The position numbers and the translations under genes are program-made. Below are positions 44,917 through 53,895 of a stretch of 59,579 nt of DNA, piece after piece. Below the pieces are notes generated by a model that worked only from the letters and a program-made list of their open reading frames with translations, did not search any database and had not been told where the DNA came from. Each line of letters opens with the position of its first letter. The stretch's first letter is position 1. The DNA is from an uncultured Rikenella sp. (GTDB lineage: Bacteria; Bacteroidota; Bacteroidia; Bacteroidales; Rikenellaceae): positions 1-59,579 of the forward strand of contig CAJTNK010000003.1 of assembly GCA_910577885.1 (NCBI GenBank). Reading direction: 5' to 3'.

Positions 44917-44917
44917 A

Positions 44918-45085
44918 ATGAGGGCTATGATTTTTAGCGATTGGCGACAAAAAAGCAAGGGTTTGCAAGTTTCCAAATCGTTGTTGTGGGAGTATGACCT
45001 GACACGTTTCGACTGGCAGCGGTTCCGGGTCATTGTCATGCATCGGGTGGTGGAACGGAGAACGGGTTTAAAAAAGAGCAACTGA
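44918..45085 (+). pseudogene. truncated DUF6922-like antitoxin remnant
   Basis: This 55-residue frame reads SDWRQKSKGLQVSKSLLWEY, then DLTRFDWQRFRVIVMHRVVE. This is the N-terminal part of DUF6922 proteins, cut off before the conserved second half. An AbiEii fragment follows in the same order as in the intact pair at 26322-27295. Confidence 0.7.
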
Positions 45086-45086
45086 A

Positions 45087-45233
45087 ATGTTACACGAGGA
45101 GACTGTCGCGGGAACGACTCTTGAACTCTTAACCGCCCTGATGCACGATCCTGAGAGAGCAAACTTCAATCTTGCTGGAGGGACTGCGCAGGCCTTGTAT
45201 ATCGGACACCGAAAAAGCATCGATCTCGATTGA
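45087..45233 (+). pseudogene. AbiEii-type toxin remnant
   Basis: This 48-residue frame reads ELLTALMHDPERANFNLAGG, TAQALYIGHRKSIDLD, then a TGA. In the next frame the text continues SWPESFDTTEQGDL, so a small deletion broke the gene just after the S-x-D-x-D acidic site. Downstream to 45466 another frame reads FEIIEHQVTKGNRVGERFAE; I cannot assign it. Confidence 0.7.
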
Positions 45234-45405
45234 TTCATGGCCGGAATCTTTCGACACGACAGAACAGGGCGACCTGACCCGATGGTAAAGAATACCACTG
45301 ATTACGACCGATTTTCCGGGGAGCAAAACGGAACTTTTTCAAAGAGCGACGCTCTTTTGAGATAATCGAACATCAGGTAACAAAAGGGAATAGGGTCGGT
45401 GAACG

Positions 45406-45458
45406 TTTCGCGGAACTTGACCAGCTCGTATCGCACTACTCAATCAAGTTCCGCGAAA
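45406..45458. repeat. 15-bp perfect inverted repeat just after hsdS
   Basis: TTTCGCGGAACTTGA (45406-45420) and its complement (45444-45458) flank 23 bp. GTGAAC and GTTCAC lie a few bases outside each arm and extend the symmetry. It sits 8 bp beyond the hsdS stop. It could be an mRNA hairpin or a recombination site; no recombinase gene is visible. Confidence 0.6.
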
Positions 45459-45466
45459 TTCCCGGT

Positions 45467-46566
45467 TCACTCTTTCATTGCAAATTTCTCATCGTTTATC
45501 CGCTCTTTAAAGACCTTAAGCGTCGCATCGAGTATATCCCGCTCCACATCTTTCATGAAAGCAGCCATCCGGGCAAAGTCTATCTCGCCCTGATCCGTGG
45601 CCGGCAATAATAACTTCTCACGCTTGATGCGCTCATCATTGATCTCCCGATTAAAGCCGTATTTCTCCGATAATCTATTGATAATCGGAATCATAAACAG
45701 ATAAGCATATTTATCCAGCCCCTTGCGCCTTAATTTCGTAACATGGTCACTGGCAACGAAAGCATATCGGTGGTAAAAAGCGCTGCCGACACTACCGCTA
45801 TTGGCCAATGTCAAACAATCCTCAAACCTTCTTACGCCACCCTCGTTACCGATAAATCCATCAATGCCATTATTGAGCGAGGTGGAAGATACATAAGGGA
45901 TCTGCCCCGTTGTGTGATCCGCTTTTCTGAGTCGTCTCCCCCGCTGAATTTCAGTAAACACCTCCGTGAAATAAAACGCCTTCCAGTCGGAGCCGAGTAG
46001 GTTACCCCCCCCCCGCATATATCTCTGATTATCAATCTTTTGCATAATTTTTCCAGGGTTGGTTTCAAAATCTGTTGTTCTTTTTGCCTCATAAATGAAG
46101 ACATAAACTGAAAATCTATCTCTTCATTCACATTAACAGGTAAGTATATTTTGTCTTTTTTTATTCTATCCAATGAAGCCATATGCCCATAACTATATTT
46201 AGTTGCAGTAGTTTGGGTGATAGCTTTAGAGATAAAAAGTGCAACATACCTATCCAGAGAAAAATTCCTCGCGTAAAGAAGAATGACCGATGACCCAGCT
46301 CCGCCACGCCCTAAAAAATTATATGGATGATAATAACAACTTCCATCTACGGGACTAATCGAGAGACAGTTGCCATTATCAAGGATCTCGCTATTTTTAG
46401 GGATACAGAATTTTGTAACCCCATTGTTTATAGCACCTGACGCGATAAATGGTATTTCTCCATCGTTGTAATCATCCTCCTTTCGGCTTATTGGACGTTT
46501 TGCATCGAATAGATCACCAATAACAAATTTTCGCCAATTTTTATTGTCCAATGTAAGGTTAACCAT
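45467..46566 (-). CDS. hsdS: type I restriction specificity subunit, split by a G10 tract
   Basis: Two target-recognition halves lie in different frames. The first (ATG 46566, 184 codons) has WRKFVIGDLFDAKRPISRKE, IPFIASGAINNGVTKF and a helix ending MRQKEQQILKPTLEKLCKR. The second (46004-45467) has WKAFYFTEVFTEIQRGRRLR, IPYVSSTSLNNGIDGFIGNE and a helix MKDVERDILDATLKVFKERI. Between them is a run of ten G on the coding strand. With 8 or 11 G the halves join into about 366 residues, a normal HsdS. With 10 G the first half ends in a foreign 60-residue tail; with 9 or 12 a TAA follows at once. It overlaps hsdM by 8 bp. Confidence 0.85.
46005..46014 (-). repeat. G10 homopolymer inside hsdS (candidate phase-variation switch)
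   Basis: Ten consecutive C on the + strand, so ten G in the mRNA. It lies exactly at the junction between the two recognition halves, where a frame change would switch between one-half and two-half proteins. Confidence 0.85.
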
Positions 46567-48477
46567 TGCAATTTCCCTCCTTCTCTTCGAACAAATATCC
46601 CCGTCCGTGCGTGATCATGTTGAACTCGAAGGTCAGATAATCGGCCATCGTCTGCTCGAAATCCTTTTCCGACGGTATCTCGTCGTTGAAATAGTAGAAC
46701 GCGTGCAGCCATTCATCCTCCGCCTCGACAGTCGTTTCCACACAAAACTTCGTCTCCGCCTCGACCCGACCAAACCACACGTCCAACAAGTGTTGCCGTT
46801 TGTCTTTGGCACTCGCCGTCTCCTCCAAACCGACATGTTTGCTCACCACAAATCCGTCGTCTTCAAAATTGATGAAACGGCACCGGTGGTCCGGATCATG
46901 CGGCCCCCGGCCGTGAAAACAGCGATACACGTATTGGTACCCACCCCATAAAAGGTGTTTTTATTGAGCGTAATCACCCCTTCCAGCGTGTGGCGTTTCA
47001 GGATGTTGTTCTTGACGTTCTGTTCCTCGCGGCTCTTACCCGTAACGGAAGATTGAGGGATGATGACGATAGCCCTCGCCCCTTCCGTCAACGAATCGAG
47101 CAGATGCTCCGTAAAGCTGATCTCGTACAAATCGGGATTGGCCTTGGAACCCTGCGAATAGGGCGGGTTCATCATCCCCACGGTACACCCTTTCAACTGC
47201 AACTGGCTAGGGTTGTGTTTCAGGAAATCCCAGTTGTGCAGGTTACTCTTGCCATCGCCGCGGAGTATCATATTTGTTGTGGCAATGGTAAACATATAAG
47301 GCTGCAGTTCAATACCGAACAGCTGGTCGCGTTTAATGCGTCTCCTGCAAGCCTCATCGTCGGTTTGCCGGACCATTTTGTGCATCGCGGCAATCAGAAA
47401 ACCGGCCGTACCGCAACAAGGGTCCAGGACTTTATCCGTCGGTCCGAGTTGCGCCAACTCGCAAAACAGTTCCGTGATATGCTTCGGAGTGAGAACGATC
47501 CCCAGGGTTTGCCCGTCACCACCGGAGTAGGACATGAATTCCCCGTAGAACCGCCCCAAATAATCCTCCGCCGAGTCTCGATAGCGTATGTTCTTATAGA
47601 TGCTGTCGTAAAGAAATTCGGTGTAATGTCTTAAAGGCGTTTTGTTTAGCTTAGCGTCTTTTTCGTTGATCTTCGTAGTGTCTTTGATGACCGAAAATTG
47701 GCTGAGTAATTTGTCCCGTTTCGTGTCGGGCGTAACATTGGCTCTGGCCAAATTACTCTTTATGGCTTCGCAAATCTTTTGTCCGTCGGTTTTAATGGAA
47801 TCGCCAACGAGAGATTCGATAGAGAACGTCTTGTACTCGATCTCCCGCAGAGCGAGCATAATGCCCGACACCACCAACGGTTTTTGCTCGGTGGTCAGAT
47901 TCCCGTAATTGCGCAGGTCGTTATGCAGTTTCTCGGCCTCCTTAAGGATTTCGGCCGTTGTCTTTTCCACATCCGTCTCCTCGCGCAGAATCTCTTTCAG
48001 ATAATACTCGTCGATATTGGTCTCATTGAAAGAGATGAATGTTTCCACATCGGACAACTCCAGGTAATCGCCCCTTTCATTGATGAATACGGGGGTGATC
48101 CGATGTCGTTTTTCGTTACCTGACACGCCGAAGGCCAGTACCTTGTGATACGACGTGTTGGCCGCCAAGTGCAGACCGTAAAACAAGGCCCCGTTGACGG
48201 CATAGTCCTTAACGCTCTTGACATCCTGACGGATCAGACCTTTTTCGTCCCGGAGCAGGTGTTTTTCGAGCGCGGCTTTATCTTCGATGACCAGCAGGAA
48301 ATCTTTGACGGTTCCGCAATATTCAGGATAACCGACATGGCCCGTTTTTGATTTCGATGCCGTCTTCAATGCCTCTGCGATCTCCTTGATATCACACCCT
48401 TGTGGAGTCAAATGAATACCCGCCTCTTGCAACAATCCATAAACCCACAGGTCTGTTTTCGCCTCTTTTTTCGCCAT
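46559..48477 (-). pseudogene. hsdM: type I modification subunit with one frameshift
   Basis: The main frame starts best at ATG 48477 (MAKKEAKTDLWVYGLLQEAG). A longer frame to 48579 adds 34 residues with no family support. It carries HsdM motifs: TPKHITELFCELAQLGPTDK, DPCCGTAGFLIAAMHKM (motif I) and GMMNPPYSQGSKANPD (NPPY, motif IV), then KNTFYGVGTNTCIAVFTAG. At a G5 run (46904-46908) the frame is lost. The missing end, RFINFEDDGFVVSKHVGLEE to FEFNMITHGRGYLFEEKEGN, continues in another frame to the stop at 46559. With G3 or G6 the gene would be whole. No hsdR is in the window. Confidence 0.8.
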
Positions 48478-48809
48478 TTGGTTCAATTTCTTCGTATCCG
48501 CAATCTCTCCTTCGCGTGTAAAAATAAGAAAAGTCGATGGATTATCCCCGCCCTTAGTCGAAAGCCACGGCTCCGCCATGGCTGTTTGCCCGTGTGTAGT
48601 CGATTCTCATCAACTATGGCGGTTCGTTTGTTTAACCTTGCATGTTTTGCGAACCTATGAACCCTGAGGGGTGTTCTCTTGATTATTTTTGAAACGACGG
48701 ACCAAATCTGCGTCACAATAAATTTAAAGTCCAAACGGCATGGGCGTAAAACAGAAAAATGTTTAAACTAATTGCTGTTATTTTCATTTCCTTTTGTCTT
48801 TTGAGGTTT
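48478..48809. other. gene-free stretch between hsdM and the permease fragment
   Basis: About 330 bp. It contains the possible 34-codon hsdM extension and AT-rich DNA near 48700-48800. I see no RNA gene, clear terminator or repeat in it. Confidence 0.4.
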
Positions 48810-48817
48810 TATCTTTG
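48810..48817 (+). promoter_or_regulatory. -7 box of the split permease gene
   Basis: TATCTTTG matches TAnnTTTG exactly and lies 37 bp before the permease ATG. A TTTG at the right distance is not clear. Confidence 0.45.
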
Positions 48818-48853
48818 TTCCGAAAGAAAGAAATTCTAACCCCATAAGCCCTT

Positions 48854-49417
48854 ATGTTTTTGGTTAATCTTCGAGCGGGCTGGAAGTCAGCAATAAAGCA
48901 TCGCCTTCATTCCATACTCAATATTCTGGGGTTTTCGGTTGCTTTGTCGGTGGTGGTGCTGATCGGCTTGTTTGTCCAGCGGGAGCTCTCCACTAATCGG
49001 TTTCATCAGGATCTGGACCAGATCTACAAGATTTGCGGGTGGTCGACGCCTTATCCCCTGGTGCCGACGATTGCCGGGAGTGTGCCGGAGATCGAGGCCA
49101 TCACGAATGTCGCGCGGGTGAAGTCGCGGTTTGCCATTACGTGGAACGAACAGCGGGAAATCTATATGCAGGAGGGGTACTTGGCGGTGGATCCCGGGTT
49201 TTTTGATATTTTCACGTTCCCGGTCGTGGCGGGGAATTGGAACGAGCCGTTGCCGGACGCTCGATCGGTGGTGTTGGTCGAGAGTACGGCAAAGGCCCTT
49301 TTCGGGGAGGAGAATCCTATTGGACAGGCCGTCAAAACGGCCGGATGGGGAGGATGGAATCGGGATGGCTCCGCTGGGTCGATCCCCGAATCAGAACCAT
49401 GCCGAAACAACGAGTAG
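48854..49417 (+). pseudogene. N-terminal fragment of an FtsX/MacB-type permease
   Basis: This 187-codon frame starts MFLVNLRAGWKSAIKHRLHS, then a membrane helix (NILGFSVALSVVVLIGLFVQ) and a MacB periplasmic start ending ESTAKALFGEENPIGQAVK. It resembles the first 170 residues of the intact permease at 14302-16647. After about 49350 the frame leaves the family and stops. The matching C-terminal end lies 4.2 kb downstream at 53592-53741, so the gene appears to have been interrupted by the DNA between them. Confidence 0.85.
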
Positions 49418-49492
49418 AGACCAATAGAGCATATTCGTCGAGACTCGAGCTGTCACCCCCTCAGAATAAACTGCTAAATTCGTCGGGAAGCA

Positions 49493-51106
49493 ATGAAAAG
49501 AAAAACCGGCTATTTCTCCCCCATAGTGAAACTCCTGCGACCAACATTCGTGGTACGCTATTATCTGTTCCCTGTCGTTTTCTTGTTTCTTTGTGTCGGT
49601 GTCCTGTTCGCCCGATCGAACGCCGTTGTCGACAGCCGGATACTGCCCAAATGGTACGCCTTCGCATTCGGCAGCGCAGCCCTGCTCACGACTGCGGCCG
49701 TCATAGGCCTGAAACGGAAAGAGAGAGAGCCTTTCGGAAACAATCTCGACCCTCTTTTTTCGATCCCGGTCGCCGCCTGCTTCGTCCAAGCGTTGTACGG
49801 CCTTTCTCAGTATGCAGGTCTGCTCCCTGCGCTCGGCACCTTCCGCATCACAGGCAGTTTTGACAATCCGGCCGGATTCGCAGCCGCTTTGTGCGTCGGA
49901 TTCCCGTTCACGGCGCCGCTCCTTCGGAATCGACACCGCATCGTACGGTATTTGGCCGCCATCGCCGCCATGACCCTGATTCTCGGGGTGATTCTGTGCG
50001 GATCGCGCGCCGGCCTGTTGAGCATCGGAACGGTGGGCATGGTGCACGGATTGGCCCGAATCCGAAAACCGCTCGTTCGTCGAACGATGTGGGTAGTGTT
50101 GCCCCTGCTGCTTGTCGGACTGTATTTTCTCAAACGGGAGTCGGCCGATGGACGGCTACTGGTGTGGCGGTGCACGGCGGAGATGATCGCCCGTCGGCCG
50201 CTCTTCGGCCACGGGCCCGGCGGATTCGCCGCCGGTTACATGAATACCCAAGCCGACTACCTCCGGGAGCATCCCGACAGTCCTTATGCGCAGTTGGCCG
50301 ACTCGGTCCAACACCCGTTCAACGAATACCTCTCTGTGGCGGTCCACTACGGTTTGTTCGGCCTGATGGCACTGGCGGCATTGGGATGGGGCGTCGTGCG
50401 CCGTTATCGACGGACGGCGCACGGACGAGAACCGGCGGTGCGAGCCGCCGGCTCCTGCCTGCTGTCGATCGGGGTTTTCGCCCTGTTCTCTTATCCGCTA
50501 TTCTATCCGTTCACGTGGGTGATGGTGCTGTTCAGCCTGTGGATCCTCTTCGGGAAGCCGCTGCCGCGAGGATGGGCGGTCCGAGGAACAGCGGTCGGTT
50601 TGGCCGTCGGGCTTTGCGTCTGGGTAGTAAAGGATTGGCGGTTGCAACGGACCTGGTGTCGGACCGAAGAGCTCGCGGCGCGGGGGAATCCGTCGGCGAG
50701 CTTGTCGAGGTACCGAGAGTTGTACCCGAAATTCGTCCGAAATCGCTATTTTCTGTACAATTTTGCCTATGTGCTGAACGAAGCGGGAGAATACGCCGAG
50801 GGACTGGCGGCAGCCGAAACGTGCGGAGAACTGTGGGCCGACTACTATGTGGAGCTGTTGCGGGGAGAAGCGGCGCTCAAGCTGGAGCGGTACGACGAAG
50901 CGGAACGGGCTTTCGACCAGGCGGCGGCGATGTGTCCGAACCGGTTTATGCCGCTGTATAAGTTGGTCGGGATCTATACGGCGACAGGGCGAGAAGCGGA
51001 GGCTCGCAATTTGGCCGAAAGGATCTTGACGAAGGAGGTCAAAATCCCTTCGGCGACGGTAACGGCGATTCGTTATGAGATGCGCCGACTGATTGACACA
51101 CAATAA
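49493..51106 (+). CDS. O-antigen-ligase-like polytopic protein with TPR (second copy)
   Basis: This 537-residue protein has ten or so membrane helices, with the ligase-type stretch FRITGSFDNPAGFAAALCVG, then SRAGLLSIGTVGMVHG, SADGRLLVWRCTAEMIARRP, LFGHGPGGFAAGYMNTQADY and HPFNEYLSVAVHYGLFGL. A TPR-like end follows (FAYVLNEAGEYAEGLAAAET, LERYDEAERAFDQAAAMCPN) and the last lines (EVKIPSATVTAIRYEMRRL) match those of the copy at 41472-43340. It is first in the DNA that splits the permease. No NVEALA gene lies next to it. Its acceptor substrate is unknown. Confidence 0.8.
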   Translation: MKRKTGYFSPIVKLLRPTFVVRYYLFPVVFLFLCVGVLFARSNAVVDSRILPKWYAFAFGSAALLTTAAVIGLKRKEREPFGNNLDPLFSIPVAACFVQALYGLSQYAGLLPALGTFRITGSFDNPAGFAAALCVGFPFTAPLLRNRHRIVRYLAAIAAMTLILGVILCGSRAGLLSIGTVGMVHGLARIRKPLVRRTMWVVLPLLLVGLYFLKRESADGRLLVWRCTAEMIARRPLFGHGPGGFAAGYMNTQADYLREHPDSPYAQLADSVQHPFNEYLSVAVHYGLFGLMALAALGWGVVRRYRRTAHGREPAVRAAGSCLLSIGVFALFSYPLFYPFTWVMVLFSLWILFGKPLPRGWAVRGTAVGLAVGLCVWVVKDWRLQRTWCRTEELAARGNPSASLSRYRELYPKFVRNRYFLYNFAYVLNEAGEYAEGLAAAETCGELWADYYVELLRGEAALKLERYDEAERAFDQAAAMCPNRFMPLYKLVGIYTATGREAEARNLAERILTKEVKIPSATVTAIRYEMRRLIDTQ

Positions 51107-51257
51107 ATTCGGATGTTCATCAAAAAAAACAAATCAGCGACAGTACAAAATGCAATAATAAGCTTTAACTTTACAGGGAAAAACCTAAGAAAGGTCTTTT
51201 TTGCCCGTCAAAAATACAAGGGAATCCAACATAAACCACTAAAACATTTACCCAACC

Positions 51258-52100
51258 ATGAAAAGAGAAACATTACGTAACGGATTGATCCTATCCGTTT
51301 TGGGCATGACCTTCTGCCTGTCGACAGCGATTATGGTCACCTCTTGTCAGAAGCAGAGTTTCGACGACGCACCGATCGCACCGCAAAGTGCGCAAAGCCG
51401 CGCGGCGGAAGAGTTGCCGTACTTGGATTTTTCGGACAATTATTCCGAAAAATCTGATTTATCGAACGAAGATCTGGAAATTTTGATAACCGCATTAAAC
51501 CGTGCTCATATTAAAAAGGTTGATGGATTATGGCAAATGACGGTTTCGGAGGAAACAGAACTCAATATTTCTCCGCGTATCATGACTTGCTTGAAACAAA
51601 TTATTGAAAACAGTAATGCCAAGATTGTTTCTCGTCTGTCCGTTATGCGTGTAACTCCTCGTGTGCGCAAACCGGGGGGAGGAGAGGGAGCAGACGATCT
51701 GGAACAGGAATCAAGTGATTGTGTGGCCAAATGTTTCGGATGGATACGTGAAAAATTAGGGTTCGGCCCATCGTATGGGACAGCGAATTCATGGATCAAC
51801 GACCGATTCGGCGGAGTAGGTGTGCCGGTCGACAGTATGGAATTTACACTTCAACATTTTTATGGGCCGGATCATGTCTCGTCTTTTCCTGTAAACAGCC
51901 AGCCCAATGGTTATGTACATAAAGACAGCTCTTCGGCAGTAATCCTAAATTATACGGTCAATGACTCCACCGCACATGCCGTAATTTATATATCTACTTC
52001 TAATGATGCCTCTCATTTGGTTCAAGACCCTCAAAATGGTAACGATCTTTATTTTGTCGGACCAAATAAGGTTCAATCCGCTTATAAGGTTACGAAATAA
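51258..52100 (+). CDS. lipoprotein with papain/C39-like C-terminal domain
   Basis: This 280-residue protein has a signal peptide with a lipobox at IMVTSC (Cys32). A helical middle follows (DFSDNYSEKSDLSNEDLEIL), then a short glycine linker (KPGGGEGADD) and a C-terminal domain. That domain has Cys155 and Cys159 in SSDCVAKCFGWI, His240 in STAHAVIYIS and Asp257 in VQDPQNGND, an order and spacing like C39/papain-fold peptidases and Tox-PL effectors. Which Cys would be catalytic is unclear. Two overlapping paralogous secreted proteins follow after 8 bp, the same layout as the JAMM-like lipoprotein at 1813. The effector role is inferred. Confidence 0.65.
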   Translation: MKRETLRNGLILSVLGMTFCLSTAIMVTSCQKQSFDDAPIAPQSAQSRAAEELPYLDFSDNYSEKSDLSNEDLEILITALNRAHIKKVDGLWQMTVSEETELNISPRIMTCLKQIIENSNAKIVSRLSVMRVTPRVRKPGGGEGADDLEQESSDCVAKCFGWIREKLGFGPSYGTANSWINDRFGGVGVPVDSMEFTLQHFYGPDHVSSFPVNSQPNGYVHKDSSSAVILNYTVNDSTAHAVIYISTSNDASHLVQDPQNGNDLYFVGPNKVQSAYKVTK

Positions 52101-52108
52101 ATCGAACC

Positions 52109-52780
52109 ATGAAGACGAGGATCTTCTTTCTATGGATAATAATTACTCTGGGAAGCATTTTCTACGCCTCGGCACAGGTTCTTCCAGCTGTCGAAGTGGT
52201 GAACGAGGCTTCGGAGAAACACGGTGTCATTCAGCGAATACCCCGAAATTTCCATATTGCGCAAAAGCTTATTTACTTTTGGAAGTATGGACATAGCTGG
52301 AGGTTCGATCCCTTAAAGGGCGAGTGGAAACAGTGGGCTAAAACAGGGGCCGCCGGTCTGCTGCTCCAGTCGGACGACCGGCAGTGCGAGCTCTTGTACA
52401 GCGCGTTTCTGGGAGGGATTAACCACCGCAGTTGGATCAAAAATGACCTCTTGAACATCTCGCAAGGCAGAGACAGCATCCGGTTTGAAGACCATGTGCA
52501 GGCTTTCGGCGGGCGGAAAGTGAAGCGACGGTTCGGGGCCGATTCGATGTTTCTGCTTGAGCTGCCGATCGAGCCGATGGAACAGGACAGTGCCGTTTAC
52601 ACCCATTGTCTGCGGATGTACCTCACCAAAGGAGAGCGTCTTATCGATTTCATTTGGTTCTTCACCGACGAGGGGTATGAGCGGCGCGAGGAGTATCTGC
52701 GGGTGTTGGACGGAGCGGTCTACTACAAGCGGGGAGAACCGAAATGGATGATACGACGAAAGAAAGCACAAAACGACTGA
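52109..52780 (+). CDS. secreted protein, overlapping paralogue A
   Basis: This 223-residue protein has a signal peptide (TRIFFLWIIITLGSIFYASA). Mature motifs shared with the next gene are LLLQSDDRQCELL, GRKVKRRFGADSMFLLELPI and TDEGYERREEYLRVLDGAVY, followed by YKRG. I do not recognise a named domain. It ends TGATG, the stop overlapping the next ATG, so translation is coupled. A role as partner or immunity to the papain-like lipoprotein is a guess from position. Confidence 0.7.
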   Translation: MKTRIFFLWIIITLGSIFYASAQVLPAVEVVNEASEKHGVIQRIPRNFHIAQKLIYFWKYGHSWRFDPLKGEWKQWAKTGAAGLLLQSDDRQCELLYSAFLGGINHRSWIKNDLLNISQGRDSIRFEDHVQAFGGRKVKRRFGADSMFLLELPIEPMEQDSAVYTHCLRMYLTKGERLIDFIWFFTDEGYERREEYLRVLDGAVYYKRGEPKWMIRRKKAQND

Positions 52781-53538
52781 TGCAAAACAAGACCGTCTTT
52801 TATCCCACACTCAGGTTGTTTATAGCCCTTGTTGCTTGTCTCGCCGCCGGCTCGATTCTCGGCTCGTTGCAGGCACAGGCGGCATCGTTCGATCGCGTCG
52901 AACAGTTTAATTCCGTATATCACGTCGAACGGACCATTCCGGTGGGATTTACAGCCATCGAAGAGTTTGCCTGCGTGATTTTGGATACATCTTGGGACAA
53001 GCGGCGGGATTTGGGCGGAAGATGGGTCAAAAGTAGGCAGCGGATCGGCCTGGGCGGCACGCTCTTGCAGTCGGACGATCGACACTGTGCCTTGCTCTTT
53101 AACGACATCATCGACTTGCAGTTCTACCGACGACCCGACATCGCGACTTTCCGAGGCGCTTACACCGAACAGAGGTGGGGCCATCGGGGCGAGATCCTGG
53201 CAATCTTGATGGCCCAGCTCGGGACGGCGGATTTCCGATATGAAGAGCTGGTGTCCGTCGTCGCGGGACGCAAGGCGAGGAGGAGGTTCGGGGCGGACTC
53301 GATTTTCATGTTCGAGATGCCGATCAAGCCGCAGGAGTTGGCGGGAGAGACCTATACCCGTTGCGGGATGCTCTATCTTTCCCGAAAAGACCGAGCCTAT
53401 TTAGGCTTTACATTTCTTTTCACGGACAAGGGGTACGAGCGGCGCGAGGAGTACCTGCGGGCGTTGGACGGAGCGGTACGATACAAACGGGGCCGGTGGA
53501 AGAAACCGGAGTGGATTCGACGGCAGAAAGAGAAATAA
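52780..53538 (+). CDS. secreted protein, overlapping paralogue B
   Basis: This 252-residue protein was started at ATG 52780 (TGATG overlap). The longer in-frame start at 52744 would hide the signal peptide (LFIALVACLAAGSILGSLQA). It shares LLQSDDRHCALL, GRKARRRFGADSIFMFEMPI and TDKGYERREEYLRALDGAVR with paralogue A, but has about 30 more residues in the middle (RWGHRGEILAILMAQLG). It ends the cassette 54 bp before the permease C-terminal fragment. Confidence 0.7.
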   Translation: MQNKTVFYPTLRLFIALVACLAAGSILGSLQAQAASFDRVEQFNSVYHVERTIPVGFTAIEEFACVILDTSWDKRRDLGGRWVKSRQRIGLGGTLLQSDDRHCALLFNDIIDLQFYRRPDIATFRGAYTEQRWGHRGEILAILMAQLGTADFRYEELVSVVAGRKARRRFGADSIFMFEMPIKPQELAGETYTRCGMLYLSRKDRAYLGFTFLFTDKGYERREEYLRALDGAVRYKRGRWKKPEWIRRQKEK

Positions 53539-53591
53539 ACCACGGCTCGGGGGAGAGGTTCCAAGAGGCCTCTCCCCCGGCTTCGCGGTGA

Positions 53592-53741
53592 CTCAGCAAC
53601 TATCCGTATAAGGTGGGGTTGCCTGGCTGGTTCTTCGGGCTGGCGGGGCTGATTACGCTGGCGATCGTGGTCCTGACGGTCGGCATGCAGAGTTGGAAAG
53701 CGGCCAAGGCCAATCCGATACTCTCCTTGAAATCGGAGTAG
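53592..53741 (+). pseudogene. C-terminal fragment of an FtsX/MacB-type permease
   Basis: After a TGA at 53589-53591 an open frame of 49 codons reads NYPYKVGLPGWFFGLAGLIT, LAIVVLTVGMQSWKAAKANP, ILSLKSE and a TAG. This is the last membrane helix and the conserved AxANPxxSLKxE end of FtsX-type permeases. It has no start and no upstream part here. The N-terminal part of such a gene ends at about 49350-49417. Confidence 0.85.
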
Positions 53742-53778
53742 ACCGGGGGGGTAAAAGGTGCTGGAGAGAGTGCTTTTC

Positions 53779-53810
53779 GGACCCGCCGGGAAACAATCCC
53801 CGGCGGGTCC
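53779..53810. other. strong GC hairpin downstream of the permease fragment
   Basis: GGACCCGCCGGG and its exact complement flank eight bases. There is no good T-run on either side; it may still stop transcription from the permease side. Confidence 0.5.
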
Positions 53811-53854
53811 GCGGCATTGACAGAGGGAGAAATGCCCCCTCTCAGAAAAAGACA

Positions 53855-53891
53855 TAAAAAAGGGGGCTTTCTAATAAAGAAGAAAGCCCCC
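53855..53891 (-). terminator. terminator of tRNA-Asn
   Basis: On the minus strand GGGGGCTTTCT pairs with AGAAAGCCCCC across an eight-base loop and is followed by six T. It starts four bases after the tRNA 3' end. Confidence 0.9.
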
Positions 53892-53895
53892 AAGC

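Noticed and set aside
48480..48579. 34-residue extension of HsdM
   Set aside because: HsdM homologues begin at the MAKKEAKTDLW-type sequence. The extra part has no likeness.
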